The translations under genes and the position numbers were made by a program. From DASVTR01 sp033855775 (GTDB lineage: Bacteria; Acidobacteriota; Blastocatellia; Pyrinomonadales; Pyrinomonadaceae), in assembly GCA_033855775.1 (NCBI GenBank), contig JAWVFT010000108.1, positions 1 to 22,966 on the forward strand: DNA of 22,966 nt. The letters run 5' to 3'. The first letter of the stretch is position 1. Each line of letters opens with the position of its first letter. Positions 1 to 9,300 of the stretch are shown piece by piece. The notes beneath the pieces were generated by a model. The model was not told the origin of the DNA and did not search any database. It saw only the letters and a program-made list of their open reading frames with translations.

Positions 1-1325
1 GTGTCCGCGACCGCGGGTTGGAAGATTCCGGCGCGACGTTCGGGCGCCAGCAACTCTATAAAGTTTGCGGAGCGCATGGGCAAGCGTCCGGCCAGCAACG
101 TCTCAAGCTGGTCGTCTTTAAGCGTGAACGCGCGAGCCAGTTCGGTCGCCGCCTCGTCGTACAATCCGGCGGCGGCCAGCGCGCTGGCGAGTTCGTAGTC
201 GAGAGTGGGAAAGCGTCCGTACTGGCGCGCGAAGCGCAGCGCGCGTTCGGCATCGGCGGGACGCTTTTGCGCGACGAGGGCGCGGGCCAGCGCGATGTGC
301 GCCCAGGTATAACGAGGCTCAAGCTCGACGGCTTGGCTGGCCAGTTCAAGCGCGCGAGCGCCTTCGCCATGCGCCGCATACCAGTAGGCCGCGCCCGTCA
401 ACAAAGACAGATTGCGTGGCTCATCTTTCAGGGTCGCTGCCAACTCGCGCTCGGCCTCGTCACGCTTACCCATATCGAATAGCGAAAGCACGACGCCTGA
501 GCGCGCGAGTTTGTCCGTCGCGTCCGCTTGCAGCAACTCTTGATAAAGCTTGAGGGCTTCCTCCGGCTTGCCGGTCGCGCGCCGCAAGTCCGCGAGGCTG
601 CGCCGCGAGCGAGCAGATTTCGCGTCGAGTTCAAGAGCGCGATTGTAAGCCGTGACGGCATCTTCGAGACGCAGCGCGATGTGGCGCGACGCGCCGAGAG
701 CTTGATAAGCGGCGGGCATCTCAGGCGCGAGCTTCGTGACCATCAAAGCGAGCCGCGCCGCTTCGTCGCCGTCTTCGATGTTGAGATAAAAGCCCGTCAG
801 AATCAGCAGGCGTTGCGGATTCTCCTTGACGCGCGCTTCGAGCAGCCGCGCTATCTCGAAGCTGGCCGCGCGCTCGCCGCGCAGGTATAGATTGAGCGGA
901 AAGCGCGCCAGCACGTCGGCAAACAATCTATCCGTCATTCCATTCGGACTCGCCGCAATCGCTTGCCGAAACTGCTCTATGCCGCCCGCCGCGTCGCCCG
1001 CTCTTAATCGCTCTTCGCCCATCGCGGCGTGCGCGCTGACAATCAATTCCTGCGCGCGAGTCTTCAAGGCCGAAACCGGATGCGCTTCGATGAAAGCCTT
1101 GAGCCTTGCGATGCGCTCAAGCGGCGGCAATTCCGTGATGGCTTTCAGTTCGGCTTTCAAAGGGTCGTTGCTCGCAACGTCGTTCGCGTTCTGCGTTGCG
1201 GGGTCGCTCGTGTTGACGACGGTGGACGGACGCTCCTGCGCCTTCACGAAAGCGGCGGGCGCAAAGGCCGGCAAGAGCAACAACGAAACGATTAAGATGA
1301 TGGATGAACGGATTGCTTTTTTCAT
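1..1325 (-). CDS. Secreted TPR-repeat protein, 3' end beyond the window
   Basis: The minus-strand frame is open from ATG 1325 to the window edge (441 codons visible, stop not seen). It starts MKKAIRSSIILIVSLLLLPA and has a typical Sec signal peptide ending near AFVKAQ at about residue 30. From about residue 140 onward it shows successive helix-turn-helix tetratricopeptide units, for example PAAYQALGASRHIALRLEDA, then EEALKLYQELLQ, DEAERELAAT and ADAERALRFA. TPR proteins scaffold protein-protein contacts, here presumably in the periplasm; the specific partner cannot be told. An in-frame ATG at 1334 is an alternative start; neither start has a convincing Shine-Dalgarno. It lies 56 bp downstream of the phosphatase gene on the same strand, so co-transcription is likely. 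ORFs on the opposite strand here are GC-rich shadows. Confidence 0.85.
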   Translation of the reverse strand, partial: MKKAIRSSIILIVSLLLLPAFAPAAFVKAQERPSTVVNTSDPATQNANDVASNDPLKAELKAITELPPLERIARLKAFIEAHPVSALKTRAQELIVSAHAAMGEERLRAGDAAGGIEQFRQAIAASPNGMTDRLFADVLARFPLNLYLRGERAASFEIARLLEARVKENPQRLLILTGFYLNIEDGDEAARLALMVTKLAPEMPAAYQALGASRHIALRLEDAVTAYNRALELDAKSARSRRSLADLRRATGKPEEALKLYQELLQADATDKLARSGVVLSLFDMGKRDEAERELAATLKDEPRNLSLLTGAAYWYAAHGEGARALELASQAVELEPRYTWAHIALARALVAQKRPADAERALRFARQYGRFPTLDYELASALAAAGLYDEAATELARAFTLKDDQLETLLAGRLPMRSANFIELLAPERRAGIFQPAVAD

Positions 1326-1381
1326 GTGATGCATGTGATGAAAGTGCGATAAATCAATTTGCTTTCGGGGGCCGCTCCGGC

Positions 1382-3211
1382 TCAACGCGCTCTCGCGGGC
1401 GTTGCTGTCGTCGTCGTTGTCAGGGCTTCATTAAGCACGCGCCCGGTCGCGTTGCTCGGAGCTTGCACGCCGAGGACGGCGGCGAGCGTCGGAGCGATGT
1501 CGGCGGGCGTCGCCGCTTGATTGTAGCGACCCGGCGCGAGGTCGCGTCCCATGATGATTAAAGGCACATGCGTGTCGTAAGAGTAGGGCGAGCCGTGCGT
1601 CGCGGGGATTCCCGCTTCGAGATATTTGAAAGGCTCTGCGACGAGAATGACATCGCCGCTGCGGCGCGAGTTGAAGCCGTGCATGACGCGACGGGCGATT
1701 GGGTCTGCGGGCGCGATGGCGCCGCGTTGCAGTTGCGTGCGCGTGAAATAGCGACCGACGCCCGCGACTTGCAGCGCGGCGTCTCCGGCCACGCGCTCTA
1801 TCTCTTCGCTGTCAACGCGGTCTTTCGCCAACGCTTCATAGTTGAAATAGATGTTGCCGTTCGAGAGCGAGAGCACATAGTTGTCGGTCGCGGCGGCGTC
1901 GTCCTTGCGCCCGAAGCGTTGCTTAATCGCCAGCTTCACGGCGTCTAAAACTTGCCTGCTGCTGAGGCGTTCGCCGGGAAGCTTGAGGGCGGCGGCGTGT
2001 TCGGGAATCGGGGCGACGCCGTGGTCTGCGGTGAAGGCGACCAGCACATTTTGCAGGCCGATGCGCGCGTTGACGAAATCGAGCAGGGCCGCAATCTGCC
2101 TGTCGGTTCGCAGCGTGATGTCCATCATCTCCTGACTGTACGGCCCGTAGCGATGCCCGACGTAATCGTTGGATGAAAAGCTCAAAGTCAGCACGTCCGT
2201 CTCCGCATCCTGACCAAGGCTTTCGTTAACAATCGCCTGCTCTGCAAACTCAAGCAGCAGGTCGTTGGAGTAAGGCGAACTATCGAGCGGGCCGTAAACA
2301 GATGGGCCAGCCGGAGCCTTGCCGAAGTTGTGCGGAAAGCTCACGTCCGCGTCCGTGTCGTTGCCGAACTTCTCCCACGGCTGCGCGTCCGCGCCCGCGC
2401 GTTTCAGATACTCGCTTTCGCTCACGTCCGTCAATCGCTGCCATTGCTTGGCGATTAACTCGTCAACGCGACGCGCGCGGTTAAAGTTGTCAACCCACGC
2501 GGGCGGCTGCGCGAAGTAGTAGCTGGTCGTGACCATGTTGCCGGTCTGCGTGCTGAACCAGTAAGCTGCCGAGGCGTGACGACCGGCGGGCAAGATGGCC
2601 GAGCGGTCTTTGACGGAGATGCCGATGACCTTCGCGCGGTCGGTCGTCGCCAGCCGCAACTCGTCGCCGAGCGTCGAAGCCATCAGGCGGCGCGGCGTCG
2701 AAGCCTGCTCCGTCTGCCCGCCGCCGAAGAGTTGAAACTTAGGCTTGTCCGGCTCGTCCTCCGGGTCTGAAACGTTGGAGACGACGCGGGCCAGCTTGCG
2801 GTCGTACCAATCGTTAGCGATGATGCCGTTCTCCGCGGGCCACGTGCCGGTCATTGTCGTCGCGTGGCCGGGCGCGGTGTAGGTCGGCATGTGGTCGTAG
2901 TTGGCTTCCGACCACGAAGCTCCTTCGCGCAGCAAACGCCGCAGCCCGTTCTGCCGGAAGAGGTCGCCGAAGCGCTCTAAGTAGTCGTAGCGAAATTGGT
3001 CGACGACGATGAGCAGCACAAGCCTCGGACGCGACGCGGTGGCCGTCTGGTCGTTAGCCGCGCGCGATTGTCCGGCGGCGGGCGGCGTCGTTGCGCGTTC
3101 GCGCGGGCGTCGCTGCGCCGTCGTCTGGACGGCTCCGAACGACAGCAAGGCGAGCAGCGATGAAAGCGTAAGAGCGACGGCGGAACGTTTAAGACGGCGC
3201 ACAGTGGTCAT
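1382..3211 (-). CDS. PafA-type alkaline phosphatase superfamily protein, secreted
   Basis: This 609-residue protein has a signal peptide (about residues 1-33, ending SFGAVQTTAQ). It carries the active-site set of the PafA branch of the alkaline phosphatase superfamily. Visible are first metal ligand D71 in IVVDQFRYDYL, nucleophile T112 in TYTAPGHATT, N133 in IANDW, the substrate-binding Lys/Arg pair in VKDRSAILPAG (K201, R203), the D-x3-H ligand motif in SNDYVGHRYG, DH in FTADHGV, and the last His in ATHGSPYSYDTHVP. Family members hydrolyse phosphate monoesters in the periplasm, and PafA itself acts independently of phosphate starvation; the exact substrate here is inferred. It is somewhat longer than typical PafA, mainly because of an Arg/Pro/Ala-rich linker after the signal peptide. 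The TPR gene follows on the same strand. ATG 3211 fits the signal peptide. Confidence 0.88.
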   Translation of the reverse strand: MTTVRRLKRSAVALTLSSLLALLSFGAVQTTAQRRPRERATTPPAAGQSRAANDQTATASRPRLVLLIVVDQFRYDYLERFGDLFRQNGLRRLLREGASWSEANYDHMPTYTAPGHATTMTGTWPAENGIIANDWYDRKLARVVSNVSDPEDEPDKPKFQLFGGGQTEQASTPRRLMASTLGDELRLATTDRAKVIGISVKDRSAILPAGRHASAAYWFSTQTGNMVTTSYYFAQPPAWVDNFNRARRVDELIAKQWQRLTDVSESEYLKRAGADAQPWEKFGNDTDADVSFPHNFGKAPAGPSVYGPLDSSPYSNDLLLEFAEQAIVNESLGQDAETDVLTLSFSSNDYVGHRYGPYSQEMMDITLRTDRQIAALLDFVNARIGLQNVLVAFTADHGVAPIPEHAAALKLPGERLSSRQVLDAVKLAIKQRFGRKDDAAATDNYVLSLSNGNIYFNYEALAKDRVDSEEIERVAGDAALQVAGVGRYFTRTQLQRGAIAPADPIARRVMHGFNSRRSGDVILVAEPFKYLEAGIPATHGSPYSYDTHVPLIIMGRDLAPGRYNQAATPADIAPTLAAVLGVQAPSNATGRVLNEALTTTTTATPARAR

Positions 3212-3343
3212 GTTTGTTGAGGCATCCTCATGGCGAATCCGCGCGGCAGACTCGCAAGCTTACGGGCGCTAAATTGTGCGCGCCATGATAACATCAATGC
3301 AAAGGCAAAAGGAAAAACGCTATTGTCAAAAGTGAAGGCGATG

Positions 3344-3429
3344 AAAGCTCAAAGTCCAAGGTCTAAAGTCCAAAGTCAAGAACAAGGAATTGACCTTGGA
3401 CTTTAGACTTTAGACCTTGGACTTTGAAG
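3344..3429. repeat. Inverted array of degenerate 7-bp repeats
   Basis: Left arm 3344-3378 reads as five consecutive heptamers (AAAGCTC, AAAGTCC, AAGGTCT, AAAGTCC, AAAGTCA). Right arm 3395-3429 reads as five heptamers of the complementary type (CTTGGAC, TTTAGAC, TTTAGAC, CTTGGAC, TTTGAAG). The arms pair over about 22 continuous bases around a spacer of about 16 bases. The right arm runs into the AAGAGG ribosome-binding site of the next gene, so a transcript carrying this hairpin could hide that site. Two other intergenic sites in this window use the same architecture with other heptamers. The rest of 3212-3437 shows no gene. Confidence 0.85.
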
Positions 3430-3437
3430 AGGTTTGT

Positions 3438-3962
3438 GTGAGCGAATTGGATGAGACATGGGCGCGGGCCGTGGCGGAAGCGGAGCGGCGGGCGCGCGGC
3501 GCGGGGCGCAAAGACGTTGCGGAATACTTGTCGCTGCGCGCGTCGAATGATTTAGCGCGCAGCGCCGGAATTGACTGGCTGCTCTCAACGCTCATCACGC
3601 TGGCCGGTGAAGCCAACCGCGCCGGAGCCTCGATTCAGCAGACGCGGGCGGACGCGCATCGCTTTAGCGTCGGCAGCGCAACGATGGTCGGCACGCTGTT
3701 GACGTTCACGGCTGGCGTGCGCCGTCTCTCCATAGAGGCGGGCTGGCCGCGCGAGCCGCGCGATGGTTTCGTGCGCGGCAACGGCCTCGCCAGCGGCCAC
3801 ATCAAGCACTTCGGGCTGCGCGGCGCGGACGACAGCCTCTTGCTCGTTCGACCGGGCGCGAACGCTCCGCAGTGGGTCGTGCTGGAAAAGACCGGCGAGC
3901 GTTCTCAACTGACGGAGGCGCGGATGCGCCGCCACCTCGAAAGATTTTTGGGCGCAAGCTAG
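3438..3962 (+). CDS. Hypothetical protein, 174 aa
   Basis: I do not recognise this protein. The frame is open from 3417, but the only well-placed start is GTG 3438, with AAGAGG at 3427-3432 five bases upstream; the TTG at 3417 lies inside the heptamer repeat. The protein starts VSELDETWARAVAEAERRAR, has a charged amphipathic N-terminal helix, a hydrophobic stretch IDWLLSTLITLAG, and a second one ATMVGTLLTFTAG that is short for a membrane span. The C-terminal part (DDSLLLVRPG, QWVVLEKTGE) alternates like beta strands and ends in a basic helix. There is no signal peptide, so it is probably cytoplasmic. Codon usage is high GC at third positions, as in neighbouring genes, which supports real coding. 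It is followed 76 bp later by the small zinc-binding candidate on the same strand. Confidence 0.6.
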   Translation: MSELDETWARAVAEAERRARGAGRKDVAEYLSLRASNDLARSAGIDWLLSTLITLAGEANRAGASIQQTRADAHRFSVGSATMVGTLLTFTAGVRRLSIEAGWPREPRDGFVRGNGLASGHIKHFGLRGADDSLLLVRPGANAPQWVVLEKTGERSQLTEARMRRHLERFLGAS

Positions 3963-4038
3963 ACTTCCCGCGCCCGCCTGTCGCAAGACCGAAGATGATA
4001 GACTAACTTCTCGCTCCCTTGAGCCGGAGAGATTGCCC

Positions 4039-4254
4039 TTGAGCACGGAAGAGACACGATTAAAATTCGGCAAGCGCATTCAACGTTGCTATGGATGCTT
4101 CGTCGCCTTCTATCTGAAAGACATGTGGCTCGGCGAAGACGCGACCTTCTTTTGCGAGCATTGCAAGGACGACTCGATGTTTCATTTCGACGACTTCTCA
4201 AGCGTCTTCGACCTCGCGCTTTTGCCGAGCATGCAAGTTGACGATGAATCATAG
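4039..4254 (+). CDS. Small four-cysteine (zinc-ribbon-like) protein, 71 aa
   Basis: The protein holds two CxxC pairs, CYGC (C17, C20) and CEHC (C39, C42), separated by 18 residues, which is the spacing of a zinc-knuckle or zinc-ribbon fold. The tail is acidic and aromatic (FHFDDFSSVFDLAL). I chose TTG 4039 because GGAGAG at 4026-4031 sits seven bases upstream; TTG 4033 in the same frame is too close to that site. There is no signal peptide or membrane segment. No specific family is recognised; small proteins of this kind may bind nucleic acid or protein, but nothing here shows which. It follows the 174-aa hypothetical gene by 76 bp and could share its transcript. Confidence 0.6.
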   Translation: MSTEETRLKFGKRIQRCYGCFVAFYLKDMWLGEDATFFCEHCKDDSMFHFDDFSSVFDLALLPSMQVDDES

Positions 4255-4646
4255 CCTCGTCGTCTCCCTCACGCTCCGGCCACAAGCTGCCCCTTGCCGC
4301 TCATCAATTAGCTTCCGCTGACCAACGCGAACTCACCGACGATATGCGATGCGGCTTGCACGTTATCGAACAGCGCGAGCAATTGTAAACGTCGTCGAAC
4401 CGCCGGAGCGTGTCTCTATCGCTCGTCGCTTCTCTCGGATTTCCCTTCATCTTCCGCCGCTTTATCTCTCTCAACGGCTCGCGGCACGATGCTTGCCACG
4501 AGCGCGTGCAGAGGGAACGCTCGGCATCTTAAAGCTCCCCGGATGAAGCGTTGAAAACACGGCAGACCGAACCCCGAAGAGCAATCGCTGTTCTGAAAAA
4601 ATTCGGTCGCCAACACAAAACAAATCTGGTGAGGAGATAAAAAGCA
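4255..4646. other. Intergenic stretch without a supported gene
   Basis: These 392 bases hold only short open frames with no ribosome-binding site or recognisable product. One plus frame, stopping with TAA shortly after 4380, reads somewhat like coding sequence (ending HVIEQREQL) but has no usable start codon. The last part is AT-richer and leads to GAGGAG at about 4630, which serves the next gene. I could not place a convincing -35/-10 pair. Confidence 0.5.
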
Positions 4647-5225
4647 ATGAAGAACCGACGCACAATTTTGACAGTGGTTGCTGCCGCGCTCATCGCGCTC
4701 TGTTTGCCCGTGCTGGCTTCGGCGCAAGGCTCGTATGGACGCAACGATGGTTACAACGGACGCTACGACGCGCGCACGTTGCGCGACGCCGCGCGCCGCG
4801 TCAGCGACCGCAGCCGCGACTTCCAGCGACATCTGGACAGCGCGCTCGACCGCAGTCGTTACGACGACACACGCCGCGAAGACCGCATCAACGATGCGGC
4901 GCAGGAGTTTCGCAATGCGGCCATCAATTTCAAAGACCGCATCGGCGATGGTCGCAATCTGAATCGCGGCGTCAGCGAAGTGAGACAGTTGCTCCAAATC
5001 GCCACGCGCGTTGAACGCTTCGTCGGGCGCACTCGTCTTGACGCGCGCAGCGCTTCCGATTGGTCGCAGATTCGTCAGGACTTGCGCTTGATTGCCGACG
5101 CTTACGGCATCAACTTTAACGGCGGCGGCGGCATCTACCGGAACGACGACGATGGGCGTCGCAACGATGACCGCAATCGTGGTCGTGATAACGACCCCCG
5201 GCAGCAGCGCTTTCCGCGTCCTTAA
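4647..5225 (+). CDS. Small secreted protein of unknown function, 192 aa
   Basis: The start ATG 4647 follows GAGGAG by about 10 bases. Residues 1-26 form a clear Sec signal peptide (MKNRRTILTVVAAALIALCL, then PVLASAQ). The mature protein has two helical stretches: one rich in Arg and Asp with regular polar heptads (LRDAARRVSDRSRDFQRHLD), and a second in the region NAAINFKDRIGD through RVERFVGRT. A glycine stretch (NGGGG) then leads to a low-complexity Asp/Arg/Asn tail. I recognise no catalytic motif and no named family; it is presumably a soluble periplasmic helical protein. A terminator-like hairpin follows 40 bp after the stop, so it is probably transcribed alone. Confidence 0.75.
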   Translation: MKNRRTILTVVAAALIALCLPVLASAQGSYGRNDGYNGRYDARTLRDAARRVSDRSRDFQRHLDSALDRSRYDDTRREDRINDAAQEFRNAAINFKDRIGDGRNLNRGVSEVRQLLQIATRVERFVGRTRLDARSASDWSQIRQDLRLIADAYGINFNGGGGIYRNDDDGRRNDDRNRGRDNDPRQQRFPRP

Positions 5226-5265
5226 CCTGTAAGGTCGCGCATCAATTCTGGCGGCGCGTTTAGCA

Positions 5266-5322
5266 GCGAAGGCTCCGGCTCATGCTCAAACTTCAGAGCG
5301 TGGGCCGGAGCTTTCGCCTTTT
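5266..5322 (+). terminator. Intrinsic terminator-like hairpin
   Basis: GCGAAGGCTCCGGC at 5266-5279 pairs with GCCGGAGCTTTCGC at 5304-5317 over 14 positions with one G-T pair. The loop of about 24 bases can itself fold (ATGCTC with GAGCGT). A short CTTTT run follows. It sits between the secreted-protein gene and rsmI, so it likely ends the former transcript. Confidence 0.6.
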
Positions 5323-5342
5323 CGCCGCCATGATGCCAAAAT

Positions 5343-6218
5343 ATGCGCATGGCAGGCACGCTCTATCTGGTGGCGACGCCCATCGGCAATCTGGAAGACA
5401 TCACGCAACGCGCCCTGCGCGTGCTCGGCGAAGTTGAATTGATAGCCTGTGAAGACACGCGACACACGCGCGTCCTGCTCAATCATTACGGCATCAAGAC
5501 GCACACGCTGAGCTATCACGAACATAACGAGCGTGAGCGCGCCTTTGAGTTGGGCAAGCGTTTGGAGAGCGGGGCGAGCATCGCCGTCGTCTCGGACGCA
5601 GGCACGCCCGGCATCAACGACCCCGGCTTTCGTCTCGTCCGTGAAGCCATCAAGCGCGGCGCGCAGGTTGTGCCTGTCCCCGGCCCCGTCGCTCTCATCA
5701 ACGCGCTCGTCGCCTCCGGCTTGCCGACCGACCAATTTTACTTCGGAGGCTTTCTGCCCGCGCGCTCGACACAGCGCCGCGCACGCCTCAACGAACTCCG
5801 CACGCTTTCGTCAACCCTGATTTTTTACGAAGCCCCGCATCGTCTGGCGGACGCGCTCGCCGATGCGCGCGAAATTCTTGGCGAACGCGAAGCCGTCATC
5901 GCGCGCGAACTGACCAAGCTGCACGAAGAGATAACGCGCGGACGCTTGAGCGAGTTGGCGGAGCGTTTCGCGTCCGCCGACGCAACGGCGCGCGGCGAGA
6001 TAGTGTTGCTGATTGACCGCGCTGTTATCGAGAGCGAAGAGAGCGAGGCTTTGCCGGACGCTGACATAGCAGCGCGCGTTGACGCGCTCGAACGCGACGG
6101 CCTCGACCCACGCGCCGCCCTGAAACGAGTCGCGCGCGAGCTTGGCCTCAGCCGCTCCGAAGCCTACCGTCGTTTGACGATGGCAAGAAACAGCGAGAAG
6201 AAAGACAGTGACAAGTGA
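5343..6218 (+). CDS. rsmI: 16S rRNA (cytidine(1402)-2'-O)-methyltransferase RsmI
   Basis: This 291-residue protein matches the usual RsmI length (about 286) and carries the family's tetrapyrrole-methylase-fold motifs in order: LYLVATPIGNLEDIT near the N-terminus, CEDTRHTRVLLNHYGI, SDAGTPGINDPGFRLV, VPGPVALINALVASGLP, FYFGGFLPAR and FYEAPHRL. RsmI uses S-adenosylmethionine to methylate the 2'-hydroxyl of C1402 in 16S rRNA, which tunes the ribosomal P site. The C-terminal region (DPRAALKRVARELGLSRSEA) matches the small helical extension of the family. ATG 5349 is an alternative start. The last codons and the stop lie inside a 7-bp tandem repeat, so the terminal residues KDSDK are probably repeat-derived. 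Confidence 0.96.
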   Translation: MRMAGTLYLVATPIGNLEDITQRALRVLGEVELIACEDTRHTRVLLNHYGIKTHTLSYHEHNERERAFELGKRLESGASIAVVSDAGTPGINDPGFRLVREAIKRGAQVVPVPGPVALINALVASGLPTDQFYFGGFLPARSTQRRARLNELRTLSSTLIFYEAPHRLADALADAREILGEREAVIARELTKLHEEITRGRLSELAERFASADATARGEIVLLIDRAVIESEESEALPDADIAARVDALERDGLDPRAALKRVARELGLSRSEAYRRLTMARNSEKKDSDK

Positions 6219-6342
6219 CAAGTGACAAGTGATGAGTAATGAGTGATGAGTGATGAAGGACGATTGATGAGTAATGAGTGAAGCGACAAACGCTTTCGCT
6301 CAACGGCTTTTACTCATCACCTATCACCCATCACTCATCACT
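6208..6342. repeat. Inverted array of 7-bp repeats (GTGATGA type)
   Basis: Positions 6208-6256 are seven uninterrupted heptamers: GTGACAA three times, then GTGATGA, GTAATGA, GTGATGA, GTGATGA. Further copies are scattered to 6280. Positions 6312-6342 carry four units of the same heptamer in the opposite orientation, so the two sides can form a long imperfect hairpin. The array overlaps the rsmI stop codon on the left and ends nine bases before the ATG of the next gene on the right. That gene has no visible Shine-Dalgarno. Confidence 0.9.
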
Positions 6343-6351
6343 TTTTTAATT

Positions 6352-9300
6352 ATGCAAGGCGGGCATTCTCCTCAGCACAATTCTCAATGTCCCATCTGTC
6401 GCGCTGCGTTGGCGGCGGGCGCGCAGTTTTGCGCTCGTTGTGGCGCGCGGCTCGAAGAGCCTGCGGCGCAGGAGCTACGCGGCGTCCTTTACCTGCTCTC
6501 GGAGTTGGCGGGTTGGGAAGCGCAAGCGTTGATTGGAGCGGAAGAAGCCGTAGCGTTGCGCCGTCGCTATGAGATGCGCCGCGAAGAGTTACGAGCGCAA
6601 CTCGCTGCAAACGGCGAACAACCATTAGCCCGTCCGTCATCAACCGTCGCATCTTCGCTTGAAGCGTTCACGCAGCAATCAACAGCGCGGCCCGTAGACG
6701 AAGCGGAAACAGCCGCCGTCGTTGCGTCTCACGCAAGAGCGCGGCCTGCGCTCGATGCCAGCGCGCTCTCAACAAACGCGGAAGCACGCGCCGCTCGTCA
6801 ATCAACTTCAACTCGCGCTCGCCGCGCGCGGCGTCCCTTCTTCGAGACGTTGGCCGACCCGCACACGCTGCCGCTGTTGCTCTACACGGGCGCGGCGATG
6901 CTCGTCGTCGCCGTCGTCCTCTGGCTGCGCGACGCGCTCTATCTGAAGTTGCAGGAGCCGCTGGCGCAAGCAGAGTTGCTCGCGCTCGGCACGCTGCTGG
7001 TGACGGTCTGCGGCTGGCTGACGACGTTGCGCACCAGATTGCGTTTGACGGGTCGCGCTCTGACGCTCATCGGTTCCTTGCTCGTCCCCGTCAACTTCTG
7101 GTTTCTGGTGCGCTCCGGCCTCATCACGAACAACGGGCGCGCGTGGATGGTCTGCGCGCTCTGCGCCGCGCTCTACGCCTTCACGGCTTTTCTGCTGCGC
7201 GCGAGCCTTTACGTTTACCTCAGCAGCGCGGCCAGCGTTGCGACCGTCTGGGCGCTCGTGTTTCGCGCAACGCCCGAAGCCTACGGCCTCTACGCGCTCG
7301 CGTTGATGACAGCCTCGCTCATCTCCCTTCATCTCTCGCGCCTCTTTCCGCTTTCGACTGGTCAGAAGTCACAAGCAGAACTCACCAACGACGCTGTAGC
7401 GGCAGGCTCGACTGAGACTCATGAAGGCTCGTCTGAGACTAACAAAGCATCGCAAGCGTCGCGCCTGAGTTATGAAGTTTGGGGAACGCCGCTCGTGCGC
7501 GTCGCGCTCTGCGGGGCGACTGCCGCGTCGCTCTTCTACATGCTGCTGCGCCTCGGCCCGTCGCCCGCGCTCGACGCCGGAACCTTTCGCTGGCACGCGA
7601 GCAATTACCAAGCACGCATCGCCATGCTGCTCTTCGTCGCGTGCGCTCACCTCGCTTGGTTCACGGCTCGCTTCATCTACACAGACCGCCGCCGAACGCT
7701 CTACACGCTCGCTACGCTTGCTCTCTTCTGGACTGAGTTTCTGCTGCTCGACGGGCTGAGAGCGGGCAGCCAGACGCGCTTGCTGGCGCTTGGGCTGGCG
7801 TCGTTGCTGGTGTCGCTGGCCGCGCGTTTGATGACTGAAGAGACGAAGGAGACGTTGGCGAGAGCCTTGCATCGCGCCGCCGCGATTGTCGCCGTGACGC
7901 TTGTGCTGGCGACGCCGCTGGCGCAGTTGACGACGGCTTCGCAGACGCTTGGCCAGAGCGCTGCGTTGGCCGTGCTCGGCATCGCCTTGGCGTCTTTGAG
8001 CGCGCCGCGCTTGACGACGCGATTCTTCCAACTCGCTTGCGCGCACGCCGCCGCCGTCTTTCTCTCGCTCGCCTTTCTCGTCGCTCTAACGAGCGGCTCG
8101 CTCGCCGACGAAACCACTTTTGCGATTTGCGCCGCGTGGCCCTTCGCGCTGTATGCGTGCGCGCGACTGATGACGACGAAGCTCGGCGAGCGTCAACTCT
8201 CCGCGCCGTTCCTGCGCATCGCTGACTTAGAGTTCACGCTCCTGTTTCTGTCGTCGAGCGTCATCGCGTTGATTCTTTATCTGTCCACGGAGAAGCCGCC
8301 TTCGTCCTGGCGGCCAGCCATCTTTTTCGTCTTCGCCGCAACCATTCTTTACGGCGCATTGCGCGGCTGGCGCGAGCGTTCGACTTACGGCGCGGGGCTG
8401 GCGTCGTTGGCCGCGCTCGTCTCTGTGGCGGCGGCGCTGGACGCGCTCGGCGGCGTCGGACTCTTTCCGCAGTCCTGGCCCATCGCGGGCGGAGTCATCA
8501 TCACGGCGTTCTTGTTGCAGGCGGCTTCCCGTCGTTGGTTGCGACCGAACGAGCAGGCGACGTTTGGACGAAGCGCGAGCGCAGCTTTGAACGAGCAGAG
8601 CAAGACCGCTGCGTTGGACAAAGCGAGCAAGGCTGCGTCTTTGAGCGGCGCGGGTTCGGCTTTGACGGGCGCGGGTTCGCTCGATGCGACGATTCGACTG
8701 ATGACGGACGGCGTGTGTTTCGTCTGCGCGATGTTGTGGCTGATGTGGACGCTGGCGCGCATGAGCGGTCAAGGATGGAGCGACGGCTTTGACGCGCGCA
8801 GCACAGCCCTTGATGGATGGAGCGCGGCGTCCGTGTTGCTGCTCGCGTCGCTCTACTGGATGCGGCGCGCGGCGGACGAGCGCGCGGCCTTGTTCGTCTA
8901 TCTGGCGAGCGGTCATGCGGGCGCGTTCCTGCTGGCCCTGCTCACGGCTCTCAGCGTCGAGCGAAGATGGATGGCGGCGGTCTTCACGCTCACGCTCTTT
9001 CCTTTGCTCTTCGCGCTCGGTCACGCGGCGCGCGCGCGCGGAGTCGAATGGCTGGCGACGCACGCGAGCCGCGCCGCCGCGATACTGCTGGCGATGATTT
9101 CTCTGGCGTTAGCATTCGAGACTGCGCCCGTGCTGCAAACGGGCAACGGGCTACTGCTGGCTCCGGCTGTGACGGCGTTCGCGCTGTGCGCTGCCTTCTC
9201 GGCGGCGAGTTTTTTTTCGGCGGGCCGCGAGCGCGTGCGCTATTTTCGCGCGGCTCTGGCGGCGGCGTTGGCGGCCTTCGTGTTGATGGTCATGCGCGCG

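Noticed and set aside
6274..6351. Longer start (ATG 6274) for the giant membrane protein
   Set aside because: The extra 26 codons lie in the heptamer repeat hairpin; the zinc ribbon begins directly after ATG 6352.
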